A stretch of DNA of 64,000 nt from Warburgia ugandensis (Eukaryota > Streptophyta > Magnoliopsida > Canellales > Canellaceae): contig CP141132.1 of the NCBI GenBank assembly GCA_035236585.1, forward strand, positions 43,093,880 through 43,157,879, given 5' to 3'. Shown here piece after piece: positions 51,042 to 62,835 of this stretch. The notes beneath the pieces were generated by a model. The model saw only the letters and a list, made by a program, of their open reading frames with translations. It had not been told where the DNA came from and did no database searches. Each line of letters starts with the position of its first letter. Positions within the stretch are counted from its first letter, which is position 1. The position numbers and the translations under genes were made by a program.

Positions 51042-51087
51042 AATAGTCTTTTCCATTCAACCTAACTAAGGAATGGAAAAGACTATT
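51042..51087. repeat. 16-bp perfect inverted repeat at the G breakpoint
   Basis: AATAGTCTTTTCCATT at 51042-51057 and AATGGAAAAGACTATT at 51072-51087 around a 14-base loop. The integrase homology of G stops at 51040. Confidence 0.85.
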
Positions 51088-53209
51088 TCATTAATTACTT
51101 CATTACAATTACAAGGAATGAAAGAAATAAAGTAAGAAAATAGACTTCCTTGAAGTGGTCGCCATAGGAGTCCTTCATTGTGTCACTCAACAAGGCTCTT
51201 TACACATCCTCTTCTTCTTTCTCAACATTAAACTACATTTTATAGTCTTCTTATTGTGTCACTTAACAAGAGTCTATACACATACATTCTACCCAATGTA
51301 TATTAATCTACCATCAATCTTTTCTCACATCCTTCACCCAACATGCCACAAACACAAAATAAATCTCAGCAATGCTTTGGAATTAGAAGAGTCATTTACT
51401 ACCATTAGAAGGTGTTCTTTCTTTTCCTTTATTCCCAAATCGCAAAAGAAGAAAAGATGAAGGATGGAAAGCTAGAAGAAGATGTTGATTGTGATGAAGT
51501 GGAAGATGGAGGGTGTACAAGTGAAGGAAGGGAGAAGGTTGGATTGGGAATGTAATGTAAACAGTAAGGAAAAAGAGTAAAAAAATATGGGAGAGGAAGC
51601 AAATGGGAGAAAGAAAGAAATGGAAGTGGGGATGGAAGAGCTTTCTTATCACTTTGCCTAAGGGTTGAACTTTAATCTTGTGGGAGCTTTGTTAAAGGTG
51701 AGCTCTCTCCCTCTATTTTACCTAGATTTAGCTTTCAAGTACAAGAAAAGGGTATGATATAAAAAATTTCTTCTTTTTTGACATATTATTTATAGATTTT
51801 GAGGAAAGGATGCCCTACTAATGAATGGTTAGGATATAAATATGAAGGGAAGAAAGAATGGTGGAGATCTTATGGGAGAAAGGTATGCTTAGGAGGAGGG
51901 GGAATAAATTTCACTATGGGAATGTCAGAGTGGATAATGGAAAGAAATAAGATGGGAAAGGAAGGAAAAAGGAAGATGAAAGGCCAAGGAATGAAGGGAA
52001 TAAGTGGGGAAAGGAAAGAAATAGAAAGAAGAATGAAAGAAGCTGATTAGGATGGAAGGAAGGGAGATTGGGTTGAATTAGTAAGTGTATCCAAGGGTGG
52101 GAGGCATGGAATCCATATTTAGAAAGTGTTTGACTTGAATTACAAAGTTGGACTCCGAATGGAATGGGAAAGTGGAGCATCTATTTCAATTTGGGAAAGT
52201 GGGATGAATTTAGAATGCAATGAGTTGGGAAAGGAATCAAGCAGGTGAATGTAAAGGTGACAAATAAGTGGGAATGGAAAGAGATGGGAAGGAAACTGGG
52301 AGAAATGGAAAGTAGGTGGAGGAAATCAAGGGCAATCAAAATTGGAAAGTCGTATAAAAGGGAGAAGGCGTGTTTTCCAATTTGAGAGTGTGTGTATGTT
52401 TTTAGAAATCTTCTGATGAGGTGGATGTTGGATCAAGATGGGTGGTTGAGATATTCCTTTCCTTAGGAATTTGGGCTGACTTCTCAAACAAGGAAAAAGT
52501 GGCTAAAGTTTCCTTCTTTACTTCACTTCAATCCTAGCCCTTAGATTATACTTGCCCATTAATGGATGCATGGGATCTCATGTAGATCGTCCTTAAAACT
52601 TCATTTTCCTTCCATCATTGTATTGGATTTCCCAGGATGAATGGCCTTGATTATTATAGATCTTATATTTCATGTGAACCAAGTGCACTTCAATACCTTA
52701 TATGGATAAGGCATCCAATCATTGGTTGATTCTTCTTCCTTTGGCTAAGTAGGGGAGAAAAAAATAAGTAAAAAGTCTTATGTGGACCAATTTCACTTTT
52801 ATTTTATTTAAAATTTTCTCATAGCTTCTTAAGGTAGTGAAATGTATGCAAGTGTGCATGAATTGAAATTTTCCCACCTTTTCACCCTCATTTGAGTAGC
52901 AGTTGTATCTAAGATTTCTTGCTACTCTAACTTTGACACTGACATCCAATGATGATTTTAAACCTCCAGGACTTAATTTTTGACATGTGTGACCCATGAT
53001 GTAACTTGAAAAGTGAAATTTCTCTTTTAGGGATAAATTTGGTAATTTTGTGCATTCTTTTCCATTTGTACCCTAGTCCTACAAAATAGTAGAATGCGGA
53101 AATGTAGAAACTTTTATAAGCGCTATCAAGCAAAACTATAGAGAAGAAATGCATATATCTAAAAACAAATCCTAACCACTTTTAGGTGCTATCTTCTACA
53201 TTTAGTATA
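51088..53209 (-). repeat. Probable LTR part of G2, purine-rich on the plus strand
   Basis: About 2.1 kb, strongly purine-rich on the plus strand between 51450 and 52350, with no recognisable protein. On the minus strand its text resembles J near 57790-57850 (a GTCCAACTTTGTAATTCAAG stretch against GTCCAATTCGCTTTCC then TTCAAGTCAAATACC). By position it would be the LTR after the G2 spacer. Borders are not defined, and a different repeat remains possible. Confidence 0.35.
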
Positions 53210-53361
53210 TGCTGAAAATTTTTAAACCCTAGGTTACCCTTAGTGGATGAGCTTTAGTCTTGTAAGGGTTTCAATAGATGTACCCACAAAAATTTTCAAA
53301 AACCTTATAAAAGTCCTTCATTTATCTTACATAATCTTCTTATATTCAGCTTATATTAACT

Positions 53362-53375
53362 ATTAACTTTAAATT
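53362..53375. repeat. Probable target-site duplication of the RTE LINE, left copy
   Basis: ATTAACTTTAAATT here and ATTAACTCTCAAATTT at 56581-56596. They are similar but not identical, as expected for an old LINE insertion. Confidence 0.5.
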
Positions 53376-53623
53376 CCCTAATGCTGGTCCCAAGACTAGA
53401 TAAAAAAGAAGGAGGGTTGTGCATTAGGTGCCAGCCGGCAAGTAAAACCTTTTTGAAAAAGTTGAAGATGATTTTGTTATTTTCTCTTCTTACCTACAAA
53501 TGAATGTGCATATGTATCTTAGTTTGTAAGTAATGATAGAAGACAATGAAAATCGTCTTCACCTTCTTCAAAGCATGGAAGCCCTAACATGGTATGAATC
53601 AATCGCTGACATTCCCTCAAGCT

Positions 53624-53830
53624 AGGGCATCCCCCATAAATGATGTGCTGCATCAAATCCTGCGTGTAGTGAGAAATGGGAAGAGGTTGTTAGGGCATTC
53701 CCCTGAAAGCGATGCACTACATCTAATTCATGTGTAGTGGAAAATGGGCAAGGGCTGTTAGAGCATCTCCTCATAAGTGATGCACTACATTAGTACCCAG
53801 ATGCAATGGAAAGTAGGTATGGGTTTATGT
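53624..53830 (+). repeat. Three 68-bp tandem repeats in the LINE 5' region
   Basis: Units start at 53624, 53692 and 53760 with AGGGCAT or AGAGCAT, and each contains GATG(T/C)(G/A)CT(G/A)CAT. The period is exactly 68. Such repeats upstream of the ORF are familiar from plant RTE 5' UTRs and may have acted as promoter monomers. Confidence 0.8.
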
Positions 53831-53894
53831 CATGGGGGTCGACATTGCTTGTAACTAAGAAACCAAGTGGAAAGAGGCTAAAACTAGAGAAATC

Positions 53895-54440
53895 GATGGG
53901 TATAAGCTCTGGTACATAGGAAAGGATAATAATATAAATGGCATAAAATGGTGGTGGATAAAGAATTAAAGGATAAAGTTGTAGAAATTAAAAGAACCAA
54001 TGATAGAACTATAATAATTAAACTTGTTCTAGGAGAGCAGATCATAAATGTTATAAACACACCCCAAGTAGGGTTAGATGATATTATCAAGAGATAGTTT
54101 TGAGAAGATATGGAGGGAGTTATGTAAGAAATTTCCAACATAAAGGGGATATTTATAGGAGCAGACATAAATGGTCATGTTGGAAAAGAAAGGAAGGATG
54201 TCATAGGGTACATGGAGGGTATGGTATCAAAGAACGAAATGAGATGGGGGAAGCTATCCTCGATTTTTCTTTGACATGTAACTTGGCCCTTGCAAAAAAA
54301 ATCGTTAAGAAGAGGGATGAACACTTAATAACCTTTAAAAGTGGACTCCATAAAATCAAAATAAACTTTCTTTTACTTAGGAATATGAAAAGATCAATAT
54401 GTAAGGATTGTAAGGTGATACCAATGAGAGTTTAACCACA
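53895..54440 (+). pseudogene. RTE endonuclease remnant
   Basis: Translation in parts reads GYKLWYIGKDNNINGIKWWW, then LKDKVVEIKRTNDRTIIIKL, VLGEQIINVINTPQVGLDDI, then IFIGADINGHVGKERKDVIG (about 54145-54205) and RDEHLITFKSGLHKIKINFL, ending CKDCKVIPMRV at 54435. GADINGHVG matches the conserved GD(L/F)N block of AP-type endonucleases. The enzyme nicks target DNA to start reverse transcription. The N-terminal start of the ORF is not clear. Stops and at least one frameshift interrupt it; for example the run stops after EIKRTNDRTIIIKL...GLDDIIKR near 54096, and EN and RT no longer share one open frame. Confidence 0.8.
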
Positions 54441-54879
54441 CAACATAGATTAATAGTTATCGATATCTACACTGAAAGATGGAAGAAAGGAAATGAACTT
54501 AATAGGTGTCCAAAAACTAAGTGATGGAACTTAAAAGGGAAAAAATAACCTCACTCACAAATAATTTGATGGAAGAAGGAAACCAAAACAGTGAAACAAA
54601 AGTAAACAACATGTGGAGTAATATGGCCAAGTCCATTAAGAAAGTGACATAGGAGTATTTAAAAGTTAAAGGCAATTGGTAACAGAAACTTGGTGGTGGA
54701 GTGAAATAGTGCAAAAAATTATTGAAGAAAAATGAGTGTTTTTTAAAGCATGGAAAAATACTAAAAATAATAAAAACTACGAATAGCATAAGAATGCTAA
54801 AAGACTGCTAAGAGAATAGTAAGTGAGGCTAAACTCTAGGCATATGATGATCTATATAATATATTAGAATCAAGAAAAG

Positions 54880-55920
54880 GCAAGAAAGATGTATGTAAAC
54901 TTGAAAAAATAAGACAACAGAAGGTTAAGGACTTAGATCACATTAAGTGTATTAGAAGTGATGATCAAAGGGTACTAGTCAAAGATGATGAGATCTAACA
55001 AAGGTGGGAAAGTTATATTTATAAATTGCTAAATGACAATTGCCCTAAGAATATAGAGATTGAAAGTATTGTAAAACTAAATAATATTGGACATTATAGA
55101 TATGGCCGAAGGATTAGAATATCTAAAGTGAAAGAGGCCTTGAAAAGATGAAATGCCCTAGGGCCCAATGGTCTACCAATAGAGGTTTGAAAGCATATGC
55201 GAGATACTACAGTAGTTTGGTTGACCAAGTCGTTTAACAAGATTATAAAATCAAAGAAAATGCCAGATGATTGGAAGAATTGCTCTATTGTACCAATTAA
55301 GAATAAAGATGTATAGAGCTACACTAATTATTGGGGGATCAAACTCATGAGCCACACTGAAACATTTTGAAAGAGTGATTGAGAAGAGGCTACAACATAA
55401 GACAAGTGTGTCAGAGAACCAATTTGGTTTCATGCTTAGGAAGTCTACCATGGGAGCTATTTTCTTACTAAGAATATTGATAGAGAAATATATGGAGAGG
55501 AGAAAGGACCTCCACATGGTCTTTATCGACGTAGAGAAAGATTATGATAGGGTCCATGGAGAGTTAATATGAGGGTGTTGAGCGAGAAAGGGGTTTCATA
55601 GGGGTATCTAAACAAAACTAAATATATGTATGAGGAAGTAGTAACAAATGTTAAGACCACTAGTGGAGAGATTAGTGATTTTCCTATAACTGTAAGATTG
55701 CACCACGATTCAGAATTGAGCCCGTACCTTTTCACATTGGTTATGGACGAGTTAACAAACATTTGCATGAGGAGTTTCTATGGTACATGCTATTTGTAGA
55801 TGATATATTTTTAATTAATGAGATAAGGGAGGGCGTAAACACAAAGCTAAAGATATAGAGAGAAGCATTAGAACCTAAAGGTTTTAAAATCAGTCAAACT
55901 AAGACAAAGTATATGTAATA
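54880..55920 (+). pseudogene. RTE reverse transcriptase remnant
   Basis: Visible landmarks are KVKDLDHIKCIRSDDQRVLV (about 54920), ALKR then NALGPNGLPIEV (about 55140-55185), KMPDDWKNCSIVPIKNKDV (about 55260), ENQFGFMLRKSTMGAIFLLR (55417-55476), HMVFIDVEKDYDRVHGELI (to 55572), and the catalytic box FVDD at 55793-55804, the counterpart of Y/FxDD. The D of FIDVEKDYDRV (A motif) is kept. The enzyme copies LINE RNA at the nick. Frameshifts after 55330 and again near 55572, with several stops, make it non-functional. Confidence 0.85.
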
Positions 55921-56249
55921 CAATTTTAGCAGGGGGAGGAGTGGGAGCTAGCACTAGTAAAGATTGATAACTAAGAAGTCCATGTAAAAGACCACTTTCA
56001 GTACTTAGGATCGATGGTTCCTGAGAGTGGAAAGATTGGGAAGGATGTTGCCCAAAGAATCCAAGCCAATTGGAACAAATGGAGAAGTGCATTTTGAGTG
56101 TTGTGTGATCGACAGGTGCCACTCAAACTAAAATGAAAATTCTATAAGATGCCTATAAGTTGGCCATGCTCAATGGATCAAAGTGTTGAGTAGTTAAAGT
56201 ACATCATGTTCATAGGATAAGCATAGTAGAAATGAGGATGTTGACATGA

Positions 56250-56498
56250 ATGAGTGGCAAGATAAGAAAGGATAGAATTAGGAATGACAACAGTAGAGGA
56301 AACTTAGGGGTAGCACCAATAGGTAAGAAGATGAAGGAGATTAGACATAGATGGTTTGGACATGTCCAACAAAGATTGAAAATGGCACTAGTTAGAAGGA
56401 GTGAAGAAATGCAAGTAGAAGGTTCTAAAAGGGCAAGGGGAAAGCCCAAAAGAACGTGGACAGAAGTGGTGGGAAGTAAAAACTTTGAGACTAAATGA
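56250..56498 (+). pseudogene. RTE C-terminal segment
   Basis: An 82-codon open stretch: MSGKIRKDRIRNDNSRGNLG, then KKMKEIRHRWFGHVQQRLKM and KRARGKPKRTWTEVVGSKNF. The block RHRWFGHVQ...RGKPKRTW is the well-known tail of plant RTE proteins. It ends about 80 bases before the LINE 3' end. It is the least damaged part of the ORF. Confidence 0.85.
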
Positions 56499-57060
56499 AG
56501 CCATGACACTTAATAGAGGGGAATGGAGGAAGAAGATTCATGTGGCCAACCCTTATTGGGATAAGGTCATGATGATGATGATTAACTCTCAAATTTAGCA
56601 TGCTAATAGAAATGATCAATAGTTCAAAATCCTACCCAAATGCTAAAGATATCACATTAATTCATCAAGTCTTAAACTGTGAGTGTGTAAATATAGCTAT
56701 ATATATAATTATCGATCTCCAAGGAAATTATAACCTAAATTACTATCCAAATGAATACTTTGACTTCATCTCACAGGATATACTTGGCACTCAGAAAAGG
56801 ATAAATCTCTCATTAATATTTGAGTAGAATAATGTTCATCAAGTCCAAAACTCTTACATATTCCACACAGAACAATGATAACTTAGAAAGAATTGTAATG
56901 GTCTCATGAAAGGATATCAACTGTTATGAATGTTCTACACTCAACCAATATCCCCTGCTCATCCATAACCATATCCAAGTCAACTTCTCCTAAGATCAAG
57001 TTAGAACTTCTAATAGGGTGAAACATAAGCTTAGGATAGGGTTATCGAAAGAAGCATAAA

Positions 57061-57289
57061 AGCGTATAGTGGAGACAGAATCTCTATGTATATTGATGAT
57101 AATTGTGGAATTATGAGGTGTTGTCTCATCTCATGCATTAAATTTGGATTTTAAGAAAATAGAGGAAACTCTACTAGATTTTCGATGGAAATGGAGTGTC
57201 TATTTCATCGTTAAATCCATGCCTTTGTGAAAGTTATGACACCTGGAGTTTTTGAAAATGTATTTAAAAACCCATATCTTCACACATAT
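57061..57289. other. Unassigned stretch between G2 and J
   Basis: About 230 bases with no clear match to either neighbour. The turn from minus (G2) to plus (J) orientation lies here. Confidence 0.35.
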
Positions 57290-57975
57290 TGAAGAGAGTG
57301 TAATCCACTTCTAGGATACTTCTTTGTAAGTGTCAACTATATCCTGTGAGACTTGAAGTCAAAACATACATTTGGATGGAAATTTAGGTTATAATTCCTT
57401 GGAGACCTACACACACATATTGTCTATATTCACACACTCACATTCCTAGGTTTAATGAATTAATAGGATAATCTTTAGCATAAGGGTAGGATTTTGAACT
57501 TTTGATCATTTCTATTAGCTTGCTAAAGTTAGGAGCTAATATCATTTGAATATAAGAAGATTTTCTAAATACATGAAGGACTTTCATAAGATTTTTGAAA
57601 ATATTTATGGGTAGAAATTCTAGTAACCCTTAAGAGACTACAACTCATCCACTAGGGGTAAACTAAGGGTTTAAAATCTTTCTAAATACACTAAATGCAG
57701 GTGAGAGCATTAGTGAAAGTGGTTAGGAAGCTAGTTTCCTATCCCACCAAAACTACCTCCTAACTACCCTTATCGCTTTCCCTTCCCTACTTTTGTAGTC
57801 CAATTCGCTTTCCACTTTGGATTTCAAGTCAAATACCACCTCCCACTTGATTTTGATGCCTCCCCCTCTCTCCTCCCCACCTCCCCACCTCATCATCTAA
57901 ACCATCTCAACCATCCATTATTTTCTCCTTTAAATCCTAACCTTCCATTCCTAGGTCCTTGTTCTCCTAAAACTC

Positions 57976-57983
57976 TATAAATA
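57976..57983 (+). promoter_or_regulatory. TATA box of the J LTR
   Basis: TATAAATA within CTCTATAAATAAGAG. It lies in a CT-rich segment like the promoter-proximal part of the A LTR. Confidence 0.45.
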
Positions 57984-58649
57984 AGAGATTAAAGAGAAGG
58001 AAAATCCATCTTCTACCTTTGTATGGTATTCAAGAGCCAAATCAAAGGAGAAATAGAGGGTAAAAGACAAACTTCACCCAAGCTCCTATCAAGCATCCAT
58101 ATTCAAATCCTTTGGAGCAAAGGTAGAGGTCTGCAAACCAATCTAATTTCCCATCTTCTTTTCCTTTTTTCTATTTTTATTATGTTCTTTCTTCTTCCAC
58201 TTCATGCTTGCACTTAGTTTCATGCATATGAATAGTTTTCATACAAATGAATCCATTCTAGTTCACAAGTAATCTCTTATTTTGTGTATAGATCACACAC
58301 ATAGTTCATGCATCATAGTTTTTATCCTTCTTAGAATTATTCTTTCCTTTATATGTATAGTATTTCTTATGTAGTTAGATTCTCTTATAGTTGATGCATC
58401 ATACCTTTAAAATAAGCATTCCACCACCCTTGCACATAGGAGTTCTTTCCCTATGTACCCATTTTTATAAAAACTATAGGCATAGAAATCTAGACTACAT
58501 GCATGGTGTTTGATATGTTTAATCTTTGCACACATGGTATACCTTGTTCTGACCAAACATGATTTTTATCACCTAGTTTTTGTATCATCCTAGATTACAT
58601 GCATGATAGTCATTTTTTGGTTATTACATATATTCATCTTAGCTTGTGT

Positions 58650-61420
58650 TAGAACTTTCATCCTCCTTTGCTTACATCTTTGAACCATTTAAGTACTATA
58701 TGCATGTTGTTAGAGCCACACTCACCAAGCCACTTTGCGTTGCACTCATCATGCTTTTTCTTCTTTTCAATATGCATCTTCCACTCTTCCATGCTCTTAC
58801 CTTGGAATCCTTCACCACCTTTCACATAGAGTTACTTAGATCATCCATGCATGCTTCTTTAAACCACACATGGGACTGCTCTCATCACACACCTTCAATT
58901 CCATGCATAAAAGCCTTCTATCCTTCTCTTCCATCTCAAGTGTGTCATCACTTTCTTTCCATCTCTAATACATACTCCTTAAGTCACATGCATGCTTCAC
59001 TTTTCCATGTTTTCTTTTATTCTTTTCTTTTTGTTTTCTTAAGCGATCTGGAATAAAAAAGGAGAAGGAAAGATGCCTTGTACCATTATATGGAAGTAAG
59101 GAGTCTTTCCCATCCTATGATAATGGGTAAGAAAAATAACAAGTTTATCCATAAAGCCACTCCAATTCTTAAAATTAGCTAAGGGCGTTATGTAGAGAGT
59201 AGGACCCCTTCCATGATAGGGGAACTATGTCCTTACTTCACCTCCTAAGGCTAGAATTAGTTGAATCCTAAGCCATGGTCCACTTCTCCCCATTTATTTT
59301 CCTTTTATTCTAGTTGCTTCTTAAGGTAGGAAGCCTCCTCTATGTTTGCCTTTAACTTAAGGATGAATGACCTCTAATCCCCTCCTTGACTCTCTCCTTA
59401 AGAGCTGCCATTTTTCTTAAGAGTTTTTAGCAAGGAGATCCAACAACTTATTTTATAGCTCCATTCTATTTCTTCACTTTACTTATTTTGGTGGGTGGTG
59501 ATCTTATAGGAAAGGTATTAGGAACCTCTTCTCTTCGCTAACCTAGTACTTCATTCCTAAGAAATTTGGGATAAGATTTGACTTTATGGGTTGTGGCATG
59601 TTCAATTAAGTGGATGAGAATAGCTTAGTGGTAACTTTAGTGTATTATGGGTTGAAGAAAAGTGTAATAACTCTTGTTGAATGACACAACATAGAGGCCC
59701 TATAGCAGAATTCAAGCCTAAATTTGATCAAAGTTCTTTTATTTGCTTTGTTTTGCTTTGCTTGTGCATCAAATCCTTGAAAATTTTATACTTCTCTTCT
59801 TTTCATAGTTAAATTTTTTCCTTACTTTGATTCTTAGTTAGTTATAGCTTAGAAAGTTTCCTAATTCCTTAATTATGTTCTCTCTTGCTTAGAGTTTATT
59901 TTCTAGTTGCTTAATTTAGAAGTTTAGTCAAATGGTAAGTCCTTTTTACTTTCTTTGTCATTAACTTTAGCTAGAAAGTTTACTTATACTCTCTTTCCTT
60001 GAATGCTTGGAAAGGTTAAAGTAAGATAATCTAAGTCCTAATTGACTCCCTTTAGTAATCATAAGTATTCAACTTTGCATAAAAGTACCCAATTAGTATT
60101 TCATGTGCTATAAATTACAGGGCATTATTCTAGGATTTTTCTAAAATTCATAACACATGCATTTCTAAATTAATGATCCAAAAGTTTGATATTTTGTAGG
60201 TTTAGAAGCTAATCTAGAGTATGTATTTTATCACAATTTTTTAGGTATTAATTTTTAGTTTATTTTTTATTTTCAAGTGTTAAAAGAATAATCCAAAGGC
60301 CAAGATTACTTTAGAGGAGAAATCAAGTAATGGAAGCTACTTGAGCCACACAAGCCATGCTAGAAGAAATCATGCCACCAAGCTAGAAGCCATCAAAGCA
60401 AGCCATGGAATCCATTTAAGCCAAGTCAACATGGGTCCACACGTTTAGAAAACTTTCTAAGCAATTTTTAATTTGAAAAAAATGCATTTTGAAGAGAAAA
60501 AATAGGAAGAAAGGTTGACTTGTCAACAAGGATATGTGGCATGCTCATGTGAACCAATTAGAGAAGAGACCACATTCCTTAAACTTTCCTTTTCTCTCTC
60601 CTTCTAATCACTTTCAACTCACCTTCCTAATTTCTCACTTTCCTAGAACCTTCCTAAAGTTCTACTTCTAATTCTCTTCATAAGTTACCTATCCCATACA
60701 ACTACCGTTGTCCAACATCTATAAAGCATAAAGTCATCCAAGTCTCCTCCATAAGGGAGTTCCACGCCCAATCCGAGGGCTGGTCCTCCACACCTTCTTC
60801 CCAAAGCCTTCCATGCCACTTTGCTAGGAGTTCCATGCCTCCCTCCATTCCAGCTTCAGCCCACCTCCTTCATCTCAATTCTACATCTTTTCTAAGTTGG
60901 TTTTCAAGCAACTTTCATTTTCTTCTTGTTAAGTATTGCTCTTTGTTTCATGCACATCTTTTCTTGGGTGTTTTTCCTTGTGCTTTATTTCTAGTTTATG
61001 CTCTAGTTTCATTGACCAAAGGGCTATCAATATCTTGTAGTGGCAGCCAAGAGGTAATAGCCTTTGGATCATCTTTCCCTTTCTATTTTAGATTTCCATT
61101 GCTTGCATGATTGCTTGCTTTCCATTAGTTCTTATTCTCTTCTAGTTTTTGTTCTCAACTTGTTTCAACTTTCTTGGTTATCTCTTTTGGTTCACACACA
61201 TGCTACTCATGGATGACGGATACATAGATGGTATTAGATCTAAAGTTGAAGCCATGTTATGTTATTTCATGTTCTTGAATGTTCCACCCCACTTTTGTAA
61301 GGTCATCAATTCAATAAAACATCTTGGATTGAGGCACATCTTTCTTGAATGTCCCAATGTTTAATTTTAGTAGAATATTGTGTTTAATGTTCATGTTCCA
61401 TGAGCACCCTTTCATGGTCC
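58650..61420. other. Middle of J, no gene recognised
   Basis: Pyrimidine-rich on the plus strand, with open stretches of up to 136 codons (58646-59056) and 91 codons (60835-61110). They lack any familiar motif and show no clear coding signature. I read them as LTR sequence, possibly with unrecognised insertions. Confidence 0.35.
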
Positions 61421-62368
61421 ATGCACACTATTTTAATTCTTGGTTTTGCAGGCATTGATTCATTGATTAGTTACATGTTTAGATTTCATTGCATAAGTTA
61501 GTTTCACATTTTGATTAGTTTTTAGAAAGTTTCTAATTTTAGAATTATTTTTTTAGTTGTTGTTTCTAATTCCATGCATGTTTCCATTTCCATGTTATTT
61601 AAATTCTTAGTTTAATCAAATACAATTTTTCTTTGGCTAGGATAGATAATTTAAACAAGGTGTTATTGCTTAAAAATCAGTGAGATTTCTCATGGGATCG
61701 ACCTACTTGTATACAATTACTATATCAATTCATATACTTGTGAGTAATTTTAAAACATATATTAGATTAAAGATTCCTCATGGGATCAGCCTATATTTTC
61801 TAATTCCATACTCCAAAAGAGTGGTGTTATAGTAATTAATTAAGGAACATAAAAAATATTTAATATGAATTGGTTGTACATAATAATTAATACAAAATGG
61901 ATGTCATGTACATCATTAAGACCCATTATTTTGTCCTAGGGAATTTATCTTATGGGATCTGTGGGGAAAATGATAGAAATTCCATTATTCACTAAGGGAG
62001 GATGTTTTGATCAATTTTGAGCCCCTAATTCTTTTTCTAAAAATGCATTATTCCAATTTAACTCATTATTATATTTAATATCAGTTTCATTTAATATTTA
62101 AATTTGTGAAGAATAAAATGTCTCTCCCCAATACTAAGAATATTTTCCATATCATTACAAATATAAAAAGGCGATGAGGAAATAAGAGAAAAGATAGGAA
62201 GGGATAGAGGAAATCATGAGAGAAAGTTGGTACTCACTTTTTTTTATACAAGGAAAATGTGAGGGGGAGAGATGGGAGGATGAGAGTTTGGGGAGAAATG
62301 AAAGGAGAATAGAGTGAGAGAGAGTCAAATAGGAAGTACTTTTGTGCACAATCCAAATAAAAATAAGG

Positions 62369-62370
<2 letters not shown>

Positions 62371-62417
<47 letters not shown>
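62371..62417. repeat. (GA)n microsatellite, 47 bp
   Basis: A perfect GA run inside a longer GA-rich belt. Confidence 0.97.
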
Positions 62418-62419
<2 letters not shown>

Positions 62420-62718
62420 GATTTGGAGAGTAAAGGGAATGAAAGAGAGTGAGAGAGTGAAGACTAGAGAGATGAGAGAGAGACAAAGTGAAAGAGAGTG
62501 AGAGAGTTGAATGCAAAAGGATGAAAGAGAGCAAACTAGAGAGATGAAAAACATTCAAGGGAGAAAGAATAAGGGCGAGAGAGATGGAGAATGAGAAAAA
62601 GAGTAAAGAGATTGCGATAGAGTGTGATTTTGAGAGAGATTAGGAATGAGGGAGAAAGAGAGAGGATGAGTGAAAGAATGAGAGTGTGATATAGGGAGTT
62701 TGGGAGGGAGTGAGAGAT

Positions 62719-62835
<117 letters not shown>

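Larger units (their letters stand above)
53376..56580 (+). mobile_element. RTE-clade LINE, near full length, decayed
   Basis: About 3.2 kb. The 5' part starts near CTGGTCCCAAGACTAGAT and has three 68-bp repeats (53624-53830). It then has an endonuclease remnant, a reverse transcriptase remnant, the C-terminal RTE signature, and the 3' end CATGTGGCCAACCCTTATTG with GGGATAAGG and a short ATG-repeat tail. The domain order and 3' end are those of plant RTE elements, which carry one ORF with an AP-type endonuclease and RT. It has many stops and several frameshifts. It is inserted in G2. Confidence 0.85.
53210..57060 (-). mobile_element. G2: second-lineage Athila-like spacer, split by the RTE LINE
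   Basis: Blocks 53210-53375 and 56581-57060. On the minus strand they match J (57330-57700): the AAAGTTCAAAATCCTACCC-type block, the ACTCATCCACTAAGGGTAAC-type block, and the GTATATCCTGTGAGA block. The part 56813-57060 also matches G at 49145-49400. The two blocks join smoothly when the LINE is taken out. Confidence 0.65.
57290..61745 (+). mobile_element. J: second-lineage Athila-like spacer end and LTR
   Basis: The spacer part, 57290-57720, matches G2 in inverted orientation and, more weakly, A near 12490-12850. A TATA box follows at 57976. The far end at 61689-61745 carries CTCATGGGATCGACCTAC and CATATACTTGTGAG, matching the Athila LTR end seen in A (CCCTATGGGATTGACCC). Between them lie about 3.7 kb without any recognised protein, much longer than the A LTR, so further insertions may be hidden here. 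No PBS is seen after the end. Confidence 0.5.

Noticed and set aside
53624-53830. A CRISPR-like or satellite array
   Set aside because: Only three 68-bp units without spacers, placed in the 5' region of an RTE LINE.
56250-56498. A small host gene
   Set aside because: The protein is the C-terminal block typical of plant RTE LINEs and lies just before the LINE 3' end.
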